Source: Euphorbia lathyris (lineage: Eukaryota; Streptophyta; Magnoliopsida; Malpighiales; Euphorbiaceae). Taken from it: a stretch of DNA of 64,000 nt. Shown one piece after another: positions 44,899-55,402 of the stretch (position 1 is the first letter of the stretch; every line of letters starts with the position of its first letter). The translations under genes and the position numbers were made by a program. The stretch lies in contig NC_088910.1 in the NCBI RefSeq assembly GCF_963576675.1, positions 28,584,531 through 28,648,530 on the forward strand, in the 5' to 3' direction. The notes under the pieces are model-generated. The model was given only the letters and a program-made list of their open reading frames with translations, had not been told where the DNA came from and ran no database searches.

Positions 44899-46991
44899 AT
44901 CCTTAAAAACAATTGTCCCTTTTCAACATCTATCAAGGCCCTACCCGTAGCTAAAAATGGTCTCCCTAAAATGATGGGCACATGCAAATCCTCATCTATG
45001 TCCATGATAATAAAGTCTACGGGTAATATGAATTTCCCTATTTTAACTAGCACATCCTCCACAATTCCCCTAGGATAACGTACAGATCTATCTGCTAATT
45101 GAATCGACATCCTAGTAGGTTGAGGTTCTCCCAAGCCTAGCCTAGCATAAACAGAATACGGCATAAGATTGATACTAGCTCCAAGGTCACACAATGCATT
45201 TTCAATATTCAATTTACCAATGGAACAAGGGATTGAGAAACTCCCTAGATCTTTGAGCTTTTTAGGAAGCTGCTGCCTGTTCTGCAGTATTGAGGAACAA
45301 TCTCGATTCAGTTGGATCATGGAGATGTTCTCAAGCTTTTTCTTGTTGGACAAAATATCCTTCAAGAACTTGGGATACTTTGGCATCTGAGCCAGAGCTT
45401 CCACAAATGGAATGTTGATGTGTAACTTTCTCAATGTATCAAGGATTTTGGAGTTTTGCGCATTCAGCTTTTGATTCACAAGCCTTGCTGGATAAGGAAC
45501 AGGTGGTACATATGGAGGAGGTGGAATATACTTCTCCCTAGGTTCCTCCTGGATTTGAATAGGCTCATGTTCTTGAGCAACCTGCCTGGTGGCCTCTGGA
45601 ACAATCTGTTCCTTAACAGTTTCGGCTTCTTTTGAGGTACCTACATCATCAACAACTTTTTTAGTTTTAGTAGGGGCATAGATTTCTTTACCAGACCTCA
45701 GCGTGATAGCCATGACATCTCCCTCAGGATTAGGCTCGGTATTGCTTGGAATGACACCCTTTCCCTTGGATGAGCATGAATATGCCAATTGATGCATTTG
45801 AGTCTCCAGATTCTTGATGGAAGCCTGAGTTTGCTTTATGAACTGCATCACCATGGTTTTCAAATCTGGATCAACCTCTTCTTTAGCCTGAACAGGTTGT
45901 TTATACTGTTGCTGAGGTTGTTGTTGGTATTGCCCTCTTTGTTCCTGCTGGTACCTAGGTTGTTCTTGCTGATTTTGCTTTTGGGTCCACCCAAAGTTGG
46001 AATGATTCATGGAACCAAAATTATATGTGTTTGAGTACGGATTGGGTGGATTTCTTTGATTGTACCCAACATAATGACATTGTTCTTGGTTGGCATTGCT
46101 CGGTTTAACTCTTGGGCAATTGATATCGAGGTGTGGACCACCACAAAAGTCACATTCATCAGAAAATGAAGGTTCACTATGAATGGAAGACACATTCATC
46201 TTGCTGATTTGCTTAACAAGCTGTTCCACCTGAGTTGTCAGCTTTGAAACAACATCAGAATCTGAAATCTTCTTCCCATCACTCCTCACCGAGTGCCAAT
46301 TGTAACTTGTATTGACCACCCTTTCAAAGAGATCATATAGAGCTTGCGGTTCAAGATCTTCGGGGCTACCATTTGCAATGGACTCAATTTGAATTTTATA
46401 GGTATTGGTGACTCCATTGTAGAAATTCTGAACTTGCATCCACATGGGAATGCCATGGTTTGGTACCCTTCTCAAGAGCTCCTTGTAACGTTCCCAAGCC
46501 TCGGCTAACGACTCATTTTCTTCTTGCATAAAACGAGAAACCTTGTTTCTCAACTTGATAGCTTGTCGTGGTGGGAAATACTTCATCAAGAACGCACTAG
46601 CCATCTCTTGCCAAGTAGTTATTGATCCGGGTTGAAGGTTCTTCAACCAAACTCTTGCTTTATCCTTTAGAGAGAAAGGAAACAGCTTTAACCTTATAAC
46701 ATCATCGGCTACCCCCCTATTTGTTCTGAAAATGTTACACATTGCAACAAAATCCTGAATATGAGCATTGGGGTCTTTATTGTGGTATCCACCGAACTGA
46801 ACAACAGTTTGAAGCATTTGTATCATGGATGGCTTGATTTCGAACAGGTTGTTCCCCTCATTAGGCAGCACAATACACGATGAGTGCCCTTCAGTGGTAG
46901 GTCTTGAATAGTCTCTGATTCTCATGACTGGTGGATTATTGTTTTCACCTTCTTCTTCTTGAACAGGTTGTTCTGGTACTCTTCCAGCCAT
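44865..46991 (-). CDS. Athila gag-protease, 3' end replaced by RTE tail
   Basis: The frame is open from 47099 but has no ATG there; the first ATG is at 46991 (MAGRVPEQPVQ). The upstream in-frame part LELERTCRRNQAAVRRARQ resembles Athila gag N-termini, so the true start may lie further upstream or be damaged. The capsid region includes PSMIQMLQTVVQFGGY, DVIRLKLFPFSLKDKARVWL and RKVSRFMQEENESLAEAWERY-like blocks (46800-46480). A knuckle CDFCGGPHLDINCP lies near 46150-46120. The Gln-rich linker is followed by a protease with ALCDLGASINLMPYSVYARL and PIILGRPFLATGRALID. The last real Athila residues lie near 44899; after that the frame reads Thr codons from the (AAC)n complement of the RTE tail. 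Confidence 0.87.
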   Translation of the reverse strand: MAGRVPEQPVQEEEGENNNPPVMRIRDYSRPTTEGHSSCIVLPNEGNNLFEIKPSMIQMLQTVVQFGGYHNKDPNAHIQDFVAMCNIFRTNRGVADDVIRLKLFPFSLKDKARVWLKNLQPGSITTWQEMASAFLMKYFPPRQAIKLRNKVSRFMQEENESLAEAWERYKELLRRVPNHGIPMWMQVQNFYNGVTNTYKIQIESIANGSPEDLEPQALYDLFERVVNTSYNWHSVRSDGKKISDSDVVSKLTTQVEQLVKQISKMNVSSIHSEPSFSDECDFCGGPHLDINCPRVKPSNANQEQCHYVGYNQRNPPNPYSNTYNFGSMNHSNFGWTQKQNQQEQPRYQQEQRGQYQQQPQQQYKQPVQAKEEVDPDLKTMVMQFIKQTQASIKNLETQMHQLAYSCSSKGKGVIPSNTEPNPEGDVMAITLRSGKEIYAPTKTKKVVDDVGTSKEAETVKEQIVPEATRQVAQEHEPIQIQEEPREKYIPPPPYVPPVPYPARLVNQKLNAQNSKILDTLRKLHINIPFVEALAQMPKYPKFLKDILSNKKKLENISMIQLNRDCSSILQNRQQLPKKLKDLGSFSIPCSIGKLNIENALCDLGASINLMPYSVYARLGLGEPQPTRMSIQLADRSVRYPRGIVEDVLVKIGKFILPVDFIIMDIDEDLHVPIILGRPFLATGRALIDVEKGQLFLRITTTTTTTTKP

Positions 46992-47140
46992 TCTTCTTTG
47001 TCTTGCTCGTCTAACTGCTGCCTGGTTCCTTCTACACGTTCTTTCTAACTCAAGATCGATAGGAAAGGCTGTACTATTAAACAAACAGATTAAAAACACC
47101 TTGTTTCACAGAAATTTTCAAATAAAATTGTTCCTTTCAA

Positions 47141-47158
47141 TCCCCGGCAACGGCGCCA
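47141..47158 (-). other. Athila-type primer-binding site (tRNA-Asp)
   Basis: The minus strand reads TGGCGCCGTTGCCGGGGA, the standard Athila PBS. It lies six bases inside the 5' LTR and confirms minus orientation. Confidence 0.92.
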
Positions 47159-47164
47159 AAAACT

Positions 47165-48454
47165 TGTTGTCCTATAAACAAACTCTAGTAAGTGTACTAG
47201 ATACAAGTAATAAAGTGATAAGTGAGTATCGTCTCCACAGGGATTGTGATACAAATAAATAAGAGAAATTGTTGCTAAACAGTGTGTGTTATAAAAATGC
47301 CTTCCTTTATGGTTGTTTGTTTGATATTGGTTGATTAGTGACTAGCAAATTACTCAATCAGGGAAATAGGGTTACTTTTCAACGATTAAAGGAAGAGAAC
47401 AGGCTTTACATGACCGAACACGGTGTGCTACATCTTACAACATTCGATGAATAAAAGATAATGCCAACGAAGCCAAAGTATCAGTTTTCAAGTGAGTTTG
47501 AGTCAACTGTCGTGTGTTCTCAAACTCCTAAGATTTACTAACATCTTTAGCGTCCTAAAGATACGTTCTTTCTAGCATTAAGAACAAAACTGCATTTCTA
47601 GATGAGAAAACCCTCGACACAACCTTCTAACTTGTCAGCTTCGAAGATGGGAGATCAATAGAGATATCGGTGAAGATGAAAGCAGTGTCCTAACATTCAT
47701 CTAACACATACATACATGCTTACGCAAGAAAGTTAAATCCTCATTGATCACAACATTGGCAAAATACTAGATATTCATATAAGCGTTGTAAAACTTACAT
47801 CACCGGGTCGGCCATGCCGAGCCCGTTCAAAAGGTCTACCCACTCATATCGAGTAGTGAGCAGAGGAATATTGTTGTTACCGCTTGAGACTCCATGAGAG
47901 CTCTTTTCTCCTTCTATTCTATTTGATACAAAGAACTAAAGCTAGAAAAGAAAATAAAATTCGATCCCTAAACCTTCTCTGCTTTTCCTATTTAAAGGGG
48001 AAAAGACCGAGACTGTCCAAAATCTGGTACAACTTCGTACCCTTCTTACACATAAAGTCAACCACTTACTACAATTAACAAACTAACGAAATGATTAACT
48101 TTTTAGATTAACCCTTGAACACTCAAGGGGGTGAGACTTCAAATCATCATGCTACTTTGGGCAATCCCGTCGCCACACACTTTCACCTGCTCCTCCTGCC
48201 GCTTTCCTTTCACTGCCACCAACGATATGTCGCTGTCCGTCATTGGATAATCCGACGTTTAACCGCTGGACACAAGTAAGGCTCCACTCCTCATTGGCAT
48301 TAGCGAAACAAGCTGTTTCCAGCGAGTTTAGCATTTTTCTTTGCTTATCTGCACAAGGACATTAATCAGCCCTTATTCCTTGCAAAATGATATAAAAATA
48401 CCCGAATTTCCTTATAAATTAACTGTTTAATCTTAGTCAATTTCATGCCTAACA
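47165..48454 (-). repeat. 5' LTR of the Athila-like element
   Basis: 1290 bp, TGTTGTCC...CCTAACA on the plus strand, followed by the ATATG duplication at 48455-48459. Confidence 0.92.
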
Positions 48455-48459
48455 ATATG

Positions 48460-48770
48460 TTTATTGAGTAAGCAGCTCACCCCTTGCCAACAGATTTTAC
48501 AGGTTAGGTGGAGTTCTTCTTGCTTAAGGTCGCACCAGCAATGTCAGTCCATTCTCATCTAGGCATTTTGGAGTCTTGTGATGTACTTTTGTTTTGTAAA
48601 TCCTCTATGCAGGATAATGACTTAAACGTGTATTGTAAATTGTAAATGCTTTCTCTTGTGTATAATATGTAAAGTTTATATGAGATTGAAGTTTATATGA
48701 TTGAGAATTGAAAGCATGTCTATAACTGATATTGTGTGAGATATCATGTGATCCAAGTGAGGGGGTTACA
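48460..48770 (+). repeat. 3' LTR of the Tekay element, remaining part
   Basis: Matches 29344-29654 and ends GGGGGTTACA. The AACCG duplication follows at 48771-48775, and LINE sequence resumes. Confidence 0.93.
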
Positions 48771-48775
48771 AACCG

Positions 48776-50735
48776 CATCTTGGATAAGATGAGTAAGCCT
48801 CTCCATAGCAATAACAAATAAGAACGAGCTCATAGGATCCCCTTGACGGATGCCCCGGGAAGGGGTAAACTCCTCAGACAAGTCTCTATTGATCAAAACT
48901 TGGATGACAGGAGAAGAAATACAAGCCTTAATCAAATTCCTCCAATTCGCCGGAATCCCAGCTCTCTCCAGACTATCAAGAAGGAAGCTCCAGTTAATCC
49001 GATCATATGCTTTTTCAAGATCCAGCTTCAGCGCCACAATCCCCCTCTTACCCTTTTCTATCTTCATCGAATGAACCATCTCTTGAGCGGTAACAATATT
49101 ATCCATCATCTATCTCCCCGGGATAAAGCTGCCTTGGTTCTGGCTAATAATCTCAGGGAGAATACACCGGAGTCTATTAGCCACAATTTTAGTAACCACT
49201 TTATAGATCACATTACACAGACTAATTGGTCTCATATGTAAGAAAGAGGAAGGCTTCTCCACTTTAGGAATCAGGACAAGGAGAGTTTTATTCACAAGCC
49301 TAATATCCTCAAAACCATCAAAAACTCCCTTAATAAAACTGAAAATTCCCTCTTTAACTGTTTCCCAATGCTTATGGTAAAAGCCGACCGGGAGCCCATC
49401 AACCCCTAGGGCTTTTGTAGCACCAATGCTAAACACAACCTGACCAATCTCTTTCTGATCAATAGGTTGAAAAGCCTCAAAAATCTTATCTTCACTAACC
49501 GTCGGGAACGTGGAACTAGACAGAGCGCCCCTCAAATCCACCAGATCTTCTTTAAATAACTCTTTATAGAAATTAAGGGCCAAGCAGCAAATTTCTTCAT
49601 CTTCATAAACGCAATTACCATTCGGATCTTTGATAGCACCAATCCTATTTTTCTGTCTTCTGATAACAGTAGAAAGATGGAAATACCTCGTATTACGATC
49701 GCCATCCTTAATCCAAGCTTTCCTCGATTTCTGAAACCAGAGTAACTCCTCTTGTCTAAGCACAGCTTCCAATTCATTCTGGAGCGATCTAAGAAGACAG
49801 TTCAAACTATGGTCAAACCTGATCTCCAAGATCCGTTGAATGCAATCCTACTCAGAATTTTCTGCTTCCTCCTGATAATATGGCCAAAAATGTTTCTATT
49901 CCAGTTCACCATATTACTTCTAAAGCCCTCAGCCGCCAGTAAGACATTAGAATGGGGTTTCCAATTATCCTGAACAAAGTTCTTAAACTCAGGATGAGAT
50001 TCCCAAGCCACAAGATACCTAAAAGGTCTCTCCCCTCTGGGACGAGCAACTCTCACCAACCTGACAAGGAGGACCATGATCCGAATGACGGAAGGGGAGA
50101 TTCAACACAACCGCATCAGGAAACCTACTCTGAGCAACCATATTAGCATAAACTTTGTCCAAATGAACAAAGGTACTATTCTGCTTCCAAGTAAACTTAT
50201 GACCAACAACACTAAGATCAGTCAGACCACACAAATCCATATCCTTCTTATGATTAAGACACCTGTTAATATAGTGATTACCCCCTCCTCTTTGATCACT
50301 CATCATAGCAATATCGTTAAAATCCCCGGCAACAAACCAGGCATCCATTATACTCGTGCTTAAAGACAACAAAACCTCCCAAAGACATTTACGATTGGCC
50401 AAAACCGGATCAGCATATACAATAGTGATAAAGAGGGGTTTATTCCCCGGGTAAGTAACTTTACTATGAATAAATTATTTATCCATCTTCACGATATCAA
50501 AATGAACACGATCAGGCCTCCAAAAAAGCCAAATACCACCAGCCCGACCCGTAGCTTCCGACCTGACACACTTCCAGCTTCTAAATAACTTAACTACCTC
50601 ATCTGCTTTAGCTCCACTGATCTTTGTTTCCAGTAAAGCAAAACAAGACGGGTTGAACTATTTAATCAAGTCTTTACCATGGATACGGGTTGCCTTACTT
50701 GCCGCTCCTCTAACATTCCAAACAAACAAATCCAT
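48776..50735 (-). pseudogene. LINE ORF2, N-terminal part (endonuclease and first RT blocks)
   Basis: The start ATG (minus) is at 50735 with MDLFVWNVRGAASKATRIH, 33 bases after the ORF1 stop, the same spacing as in the plus-strand copy. TAG replaces a glutamine codon at 50658-50660 (DLIK*FNPSCF). The endonuclease shows VAGDFNDIAMMSDQRGGGNHY and NLPFRHSDHGP. RT blocks include ALGVDGLPVGFYHKHW, LVLIPKVEKPSSFLHMRPIS, SFIPGR then TAG (49110-49112) where the sister has Gln, LKLDLEKAYDRINW and GIRQGDPMSSFLF. A frameshift lies near 49815-50060. The gene breaks at 48775 into the AACCG duplication and continues at 27351. Confidence 0.87.
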
Positions 50736-50768
50736 CAAAGGAGAATAGCAAACACAGACCCAACTGAC

Positions 50769-52183
50769 CTAAGCCAGATATTTATTTCGGGCTCCTAAGA
50801 GCCTAGAGGAAGTCCCTGCAGCCCCCCTTTTCTCCAAAGAATTAAAAGACGTTTGGTTGTTCTTCTGACTACCCTTGAGTTTCTTCATATTCAATTTATT
50901 AACCCCCGTGGTTTTCCCATTTTTAGTCTCAATACTGAGTTTAGAACAACTAACCTCTTTACTTGTCTCAGAAACTTGATGATCTAGAATTTGAGGACCA
51001 GACTGGGACACTTCTTTGGACTCAAACAGGGGGTTGACAGTCTCCACATTATTTTCAACAGGGTCTGCAGGTTCTAGGTCCGGCATTTCCAACTCTGATT
51101 GATCATCAGAAGGTCCAGGGTCTTGATCTCCGTCCATGGGAAGAATCCCAAATCTAGAACCAAAACAAACCTCCAAAGGGTTTTTGGTAGCATCATCTTT
51201 CTTTGGACTAGCTACATCCTTCTTAGCAACAACATTTTGAGGCAGGATATGAGTATTATTAATGTCAAGAGGAATATTATGGGCCACCGGGCTCGTGTCC
51301 TTCGTCTCCCAGAACGCTTAGCAACCATCCAAGGGCCGAAGTTCCTCCCATCCACTTGAATACCTTCTTCCCTGGCCAAAACAGCATCAACAATGACCTC
51401 CTTGGCCTTCATCTTTTTAGGACAACCCTCATAAGTATGGCCAAACATCCCACAATTATAGCAGATATTATGAATCCCTTCATATTCATATAATAAACCG
51501 TGTGTTGTAAACAATATTTAGATAAGAGGGGTTTTGCTAGATCAATATCAATGCAAACTCTAGCAAACTTTCCTCTTTCAGCTCCAATAGTAGTTTTATC
51601 CACATGGTGGATTTTACCAACAAGTCCAGCAATTTTTTTAAGGAAAATTTCATTATAATACTCAATCGGGAGACCTGGAAATCTCACCCAAGTCATAATC
51701 CTATTCACTGAACAATCCCTAAGGTTAAAATTAAGGACCCAAGGCCTTATGGCCAGAACATGGTTAGATATAATATAGGGACCCCCTTTAATAACAACAT
51801 CATAATCCTCAGCCTGTGTAAACTTAATGACATAATAATCATTTTCCAAATCAGTGATAGTAATTTTCCTTTTTTTTGCCCATTGAGCTCGGATTCTTTG
51901 AGCGAAATAATTAAAACCAATTTTTTTTCCCTAGGACAGTCACTATTAGAGACAACTTCCATTTAGAACGCAGGGATCATTTGTCAGCCGAGGTCAAACA
52001 AATCACCGGACACAACGGATCAACATGTTCCTCATCCTCCACGTCCGAATCAGACAAGATTTCCTCCAACTCTTCCTCCCCCATCTCTTCAAGATGGGCA
52101 TGTTCCTCCTCCACAACACCCAAGACCTTATCCCTCCAAGATAATTTATTGACATTCGGGCGTAAAAAGGATTTGAATGTCAC
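50769..52183 (-). pseudogene. LINE ORF1, DUF4283 and CCHC part
   Basis: Four overlapping broken frames rebuild the ORF1 order: NKLSWRDKVLGVVEE with an acidic patch (52183-51977), the DUF4283 core (ENDYYVIKFTQAEDYDVVIK ... RIMTWVRFPGLPIEYY ... GKFARVCIDIDLAKPLLSKY), knuckle CYNCGMFGHTYEGC (about 51465-51425), and the tail ending SSRLLGARNKYLA at 50769. Frameshifts fall near 51950, 51500 and 51290. The basic N-terminal extension continues beyond the solo LTR at 54015-54511. Confidence 0.85.
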
Positions 52184-52191
52184 CGCTAGGG

Positions 52192-54014
52192 TGAAGGAAA
52201 ATAGGCTAACGTATGGCAGCGGAAATATACAATTTTTAACCTATTTCCATAAACCCAAGATCCGTTAATCGTTATTTCATATAAAGAGGGATAGAAAGAA
52301 ATACCTTTTAGAAGTTCTATCTACCGTTGCAAATGAAGTGCCCACAACTCTTACTTCGAGTTCCCGAGCACAAAACAAAACAATCGAAGATCAAGTTAGA
52401 ATTCAACCGTTTATAACAACCAAAATAGATTGTCTCTAATTAATCAACACAAGATCAAAGATAAAGAGAAAGAGATGAAAATCAATTGAACGGAAGGAAG
52501 CGGTAGATAATCTCGTCCTTATGGTGTGGGTCGAAATTCTCTCTCCCGGCTTGCTTAGTGTATTTCGAAAATTTCATATAAGGGGGTATTTATATCCTCT
52601 TGTATCTAAACCCTAGTTAGATAGAATTAGGTTACTGAATAAGAATTTAATTCGGAATATAATTCTTATTTATTATCTATAATTATATCTTAAATATAAA
52701 GATAATATTAGTAACCTTATAGGATAATAATAGGAGTAATATAATCTAATTAAAACTCCTAACTTATTTATCCTTTAATTAATTTAATTCATAATCCTAA
52801 TCTAATTAGAATTGATAAAATCAAATTAATTATTTATGTATTTTATATACATAAAATCGCCCCCCTCATTAACTGGGCCTTATTGGGCTCAGTTGGGCTT
52901 CCATCAATTAATTAACATATATTTCTCTTTTAGGTTCCAAGTCTTATGTGTGACCCATTAGGTTCTTATTGCTTCTAGCCGTATGCAACTATTAAATTAA
53001 TTTTCACAGAATTATATTTAATCTTTGCATAACGGAATGAGTACGCAAAATGTGATTGGCAAATCTGAAACATTCCCCCAGAGCTATAAGAAGACAGGTT
53101 GATTCTGTCGTTGACCTTTCCGTATTAGTTACAGTATAATTCGATCCTTTATCAACTACATCCTTGAACTGAATCTTATGACTATGGATAATGTCAAGTC
53201 ACATATAGCGAGACGTTCGTTTTACTTGTACAGGCCGAGTCAACTCCAATTAGATAGGTTAAGAGAAATCTGTATTTCAATCTTAAGCTATCACCTTGCA
53301 AGGATTTAGAGTCAAGTCTTCCACAAGCGATCCATGGACATATCTCCCATTTATCGAGAGTGATAAATGCTCAATCTAATGTATAACTATCCTACAATTA
53401 CTTCATGTGATACCCAACGTCTGCCGTTCACACCCCAGAGTCATCTCTGTTAAGGATCGTGTTACAACAGGATCAAAACGTCACATTCCGTAATCCAGAA
53501 TTACTAATTAACATTCCTTTGAGTCTGAGGATTACTTATACCTATTAATACCAATGAGATAAACAGGTGACAAGGATGAATCTACCCATCCTGTTATCTC
53601 AAGTCGGGTCCCTAATCCTAATGAACTCCTTTTCATTGGATCCACGCAACTGTCCAGATATCTGTATATATAAAGCTTGTGAGACCAGCTTTCTGTCGCG
53701 ACAGAAGACATTGTTACATGCAAGTCTCAGCAGTGATATGTCAATCCTAAACATATTACTTGACTTGGGGTGGTTTTAAGTTTATTAGTTTATTATAAAG
53801 TTTCGTCTCACTTCATGCTTGTATGAACACTTTATAATCACTTTAAACAAACTTACGTATCTCCTTTTATTAGACTTTATTTAGTTCTTAAAAGGGGTTG
53901 CCTTTATATAGTTATGAAACCATATCTCATTAAAACAAATGATATAAAGAACACTTCATTTACATTAAGTTTGTATCCTAGAACAATTGTCTATAGGACA
54001 CTAAAACCCCAACA
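52192..54014 (-). mobile_element. Solo LTR, 1823 bp, TSD TAGGG
   Basis: Starts TGAAGGAAAATAGG and ends CTAAAACCCCAACA (plus strand) and is bounded by TAGGG at 52187-52191 and 54015-54019. Minus orientation is suggested because the minus strand begins TGTTGGGGTTTTAGTGTCC, a common copia-LTR style of opening, but this is not certain. No PBS, polypurine tract or coding sequence is inside, which fits excision of the interior by LTR-LTR recombination. It interrupts ORF1 of the minus-strand LINE. Confidence 0.82.
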
Positions 54015-54511
54015 TAGGGCACCCACGCCAGCATCCTGGCAATCATTCATAATCTCAGGTTCTGATCTCCTCACCCCTACATCACACGGATCCAACAACA
54101 TCCCTCCAACCAGGCCATCTGAACCGGACCCGCCCCTTGACCCTATATCAGACCCGCCTATTCCACCCCCAACCTCACCCGCCACCCTCATCTCCATGGC
54201 CGATGGCCGACTGCCAACCACAGACCCCCCCCAACCTTCCCTTCCCGCCGATCGGAAAAACCAGACGCCACAAATAGTGGATCGTCGGCCGATCGCGGAG
54301 ATCCGGAACTAGATCTAGATCTAGATCTACCGTCGCCTAACTCCTCCCCCCTCCTTTCATCACCCACAGGTTCCTCCTTCCCTGCCCCAACTCCACACGC
54401 TCCTCCCGCCGACAACGCCGCCCGGATCGACGCCGCCATCTCCCTCCCTCCGCCGGATCTTGACCGTTCTCTTTCCCGTACCTTCAGCCGCTCCTTCTCT
54501 CTTTCCTGCAT
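54015..54511 (-). pseudogene. LINE ORF1, N-terminal basic/low-complexity part
   Basis: The minus-strand frame from ATG 54511 reads MQEREKERLKVRERERSRSG, then Ala/Gly/Arg-rich sequence. The sister copy has a comparable run (ERVRERSREREW, low-complexity Gly/Glu/Ala). Sequence similarity is weak, as expected for this fast-changing region; position and strand make the case. The 5' UTR would be only about 30 bases before the target duplication at 54541. Confidence 0.65.
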
Positions 54512-54540
54512 CGTTCGCTTTCTTTCCCGTCTCGAGTTTT

Positions 54541-54553
54541 ATATACTATTTTC
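54541..54553. repeat. Target-site duplication of the minus-strand LINE (5' side)
   Basis: ATATACTATTTTC, identical to 25165-25177. Confidence 0.85.
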
Positions 54554-55074
54554 AATTATTCCAATCGTGCTTCTCTGAATTAATAATTATTAATTAATAG
54601 ATATTTTTTAATTGATTAGTTTTTATTTAATTTCATAAATAATTAATTACTTAATAACTTTTATTCAGTATTATTTAATTATTAAAATTTATGAAATTAA
54701 TAAGTATTGAATTAACTATTTTATTAGATAAAAATTATTAATTGTATATTAATTAAGTGAATATATAGTATTTTATAACAAATGGGACCATAAAATTTAA
54801 AAGTAACAAACCATTATAGTGGTTTATTACCTGTGATTGTTACTTTGGCCCATGCGGTACCAATAAGTAACAACCATTGTTACCAATCATTATATAATAT
54901 ATTTTTTTAAAATCTATTATTATACTCTTTTTGTTTTGTTATATAAATCGTTTTAGAAAATGATTTTTTTAAATATAAGTCGATATAGTTTTTCAAGATT
55001 TTTTACTTTAGTTTTTCGATTCAAGCATTGAATTTTTATCTTGGGTTTCAATGTATCAATGTGTTTTTTAATAG
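54554..55074. other. Very AT-rich DNA, no gene seen
   Basis: Dominated by TTAATTA-type words. Near 54785-54885, words around GTAACAA and TTGTTAC occur in both orientations (AGTAACAAACCATTATAGTGG versus GTAACAACCATTGTTACC), suggesting a small decayed inverted repeat. Confidence 0.45.
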
Positions 55075-55300
55075 GGTAAAGTTCAAATAAAACCCATGTG
55101 GTTTCACTAATTTTCAGATAAAGGATTGTGGTTTACTTTTTGTCAAAACGAGGATTGAGGTTTTTAACTTTAACAAAATAAGGACTTTTTCGATTGATAC
55201 TATTAAACTCACCTTTGACGACTTCAAAAATGACATATTTTAAGAATTACTAATATTTTAAGCAACTTTAATTCTTCAACTTTTTTTATTTTGACATTGT
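55075..55300. repeat. Probable one-sided MITE terminus
   Basis: The stretch starting GGGTAAAGTTCAAATAAAACC, with 'catgtggtttcactaa', 'aaggattgtggtttac' and 'caaaacgaggattgaggttt', has the style of long-TIR plant MITEs. The partner arm is not present in this window. The copia element starting about 100 bases further on may have split it, in which case the other arm would lie beyond 64000. Confidence 0.4.
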
Positions 55301-55402
55301 TTAGATGATGTTTGGTAAAGAGAGAGAAAGTTAATGTTTAGAGAGAGAAAGTTCCAAAAAAGATGATTTTCGAAAATCGAAAATGCAGTTCCATAGAAAA
55401 TA

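Larger units (their letters stand above)
36238..48454 (-). mobile_element. Athila-like Ty3/gypsy element, minus strand, internally rearranged
   Basis: LTRs at 36238-37526 (3') and 47165-48454 (5') begin TGTTGTCC and end CCTAACA, and the TSD is ATATG at 36233-36237 and 48455-48459. The PBS is the tRNA-Asp type used by Athila. On the minus strand the order is: 5' LTR, PBS, gag-protease, RTE insertion, integrase C-terminal remnant, 3' non-coding, a third diverged LTR (38544-39753), more 3' non-coding, polypurine tract, 3' LTR. RT, RNase H and the integrase core are absent. The outer LTRs differ at about fifteen sites in 1290 by eye. Confidence 0.9.
27357..48770 (+). mobile_element. Ty3/gypsy Tekay-like chromovirus-type retrotransposon, containing a nested Athila-like element
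   Basis: It has two 2298-bp LTRs (27357-29654; and 34251-36237 plus 48460-48770), PBS, gag-protease, RT-RNase H-integrase with a C-terminal chromodomain-like segment, and a polypurine tract. The TSD is AACCG on both sides, and the element sits inside ORF2 of the minus-strand LINE. The 3' LTR pieces sum to exactly the 5' LTR length once the nested element and one copy of its duplication are removed. By eye the LTRs differ at about twenty positions in 2298, roughly 1 per cent. Coding sequence is dead (several stops and a gag-pol deletion). Confidence 0.93.
25178..54540 (-). mobile_element. Plant L1-type LINE, minus strand, split into three pieces by later insertions
   Basis: The same family as the LINE at 17865-24335. 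Pieces in the order of its own strand are 54540-54015 (5' end and start of ORF1), 52191-48771 (rest of ORF1 and most of ORF2), and 27356-25178 (end of ORF2, 3' UTR, poly(A)). The 13-bp duplication ATATACTATTTTC at both outer ends and the exact rejoining across each inserted element show that it was once one contiguous insertion. It carries more stops and frameshifts than the plus-strand copy and is therefore likely older. The 3' tail GGTAGGAAAAGGAAAG (plus-strand view) is the complement of the sister's 3' UTR. Confidence 0.88.

Noticed and set aside
44865..44900. Poly-Thr tail as part of the Athila protein
   Set aside because: It is the reverse complement of the RTE (TTG)n tail read in frame, not Athila coding sequence.
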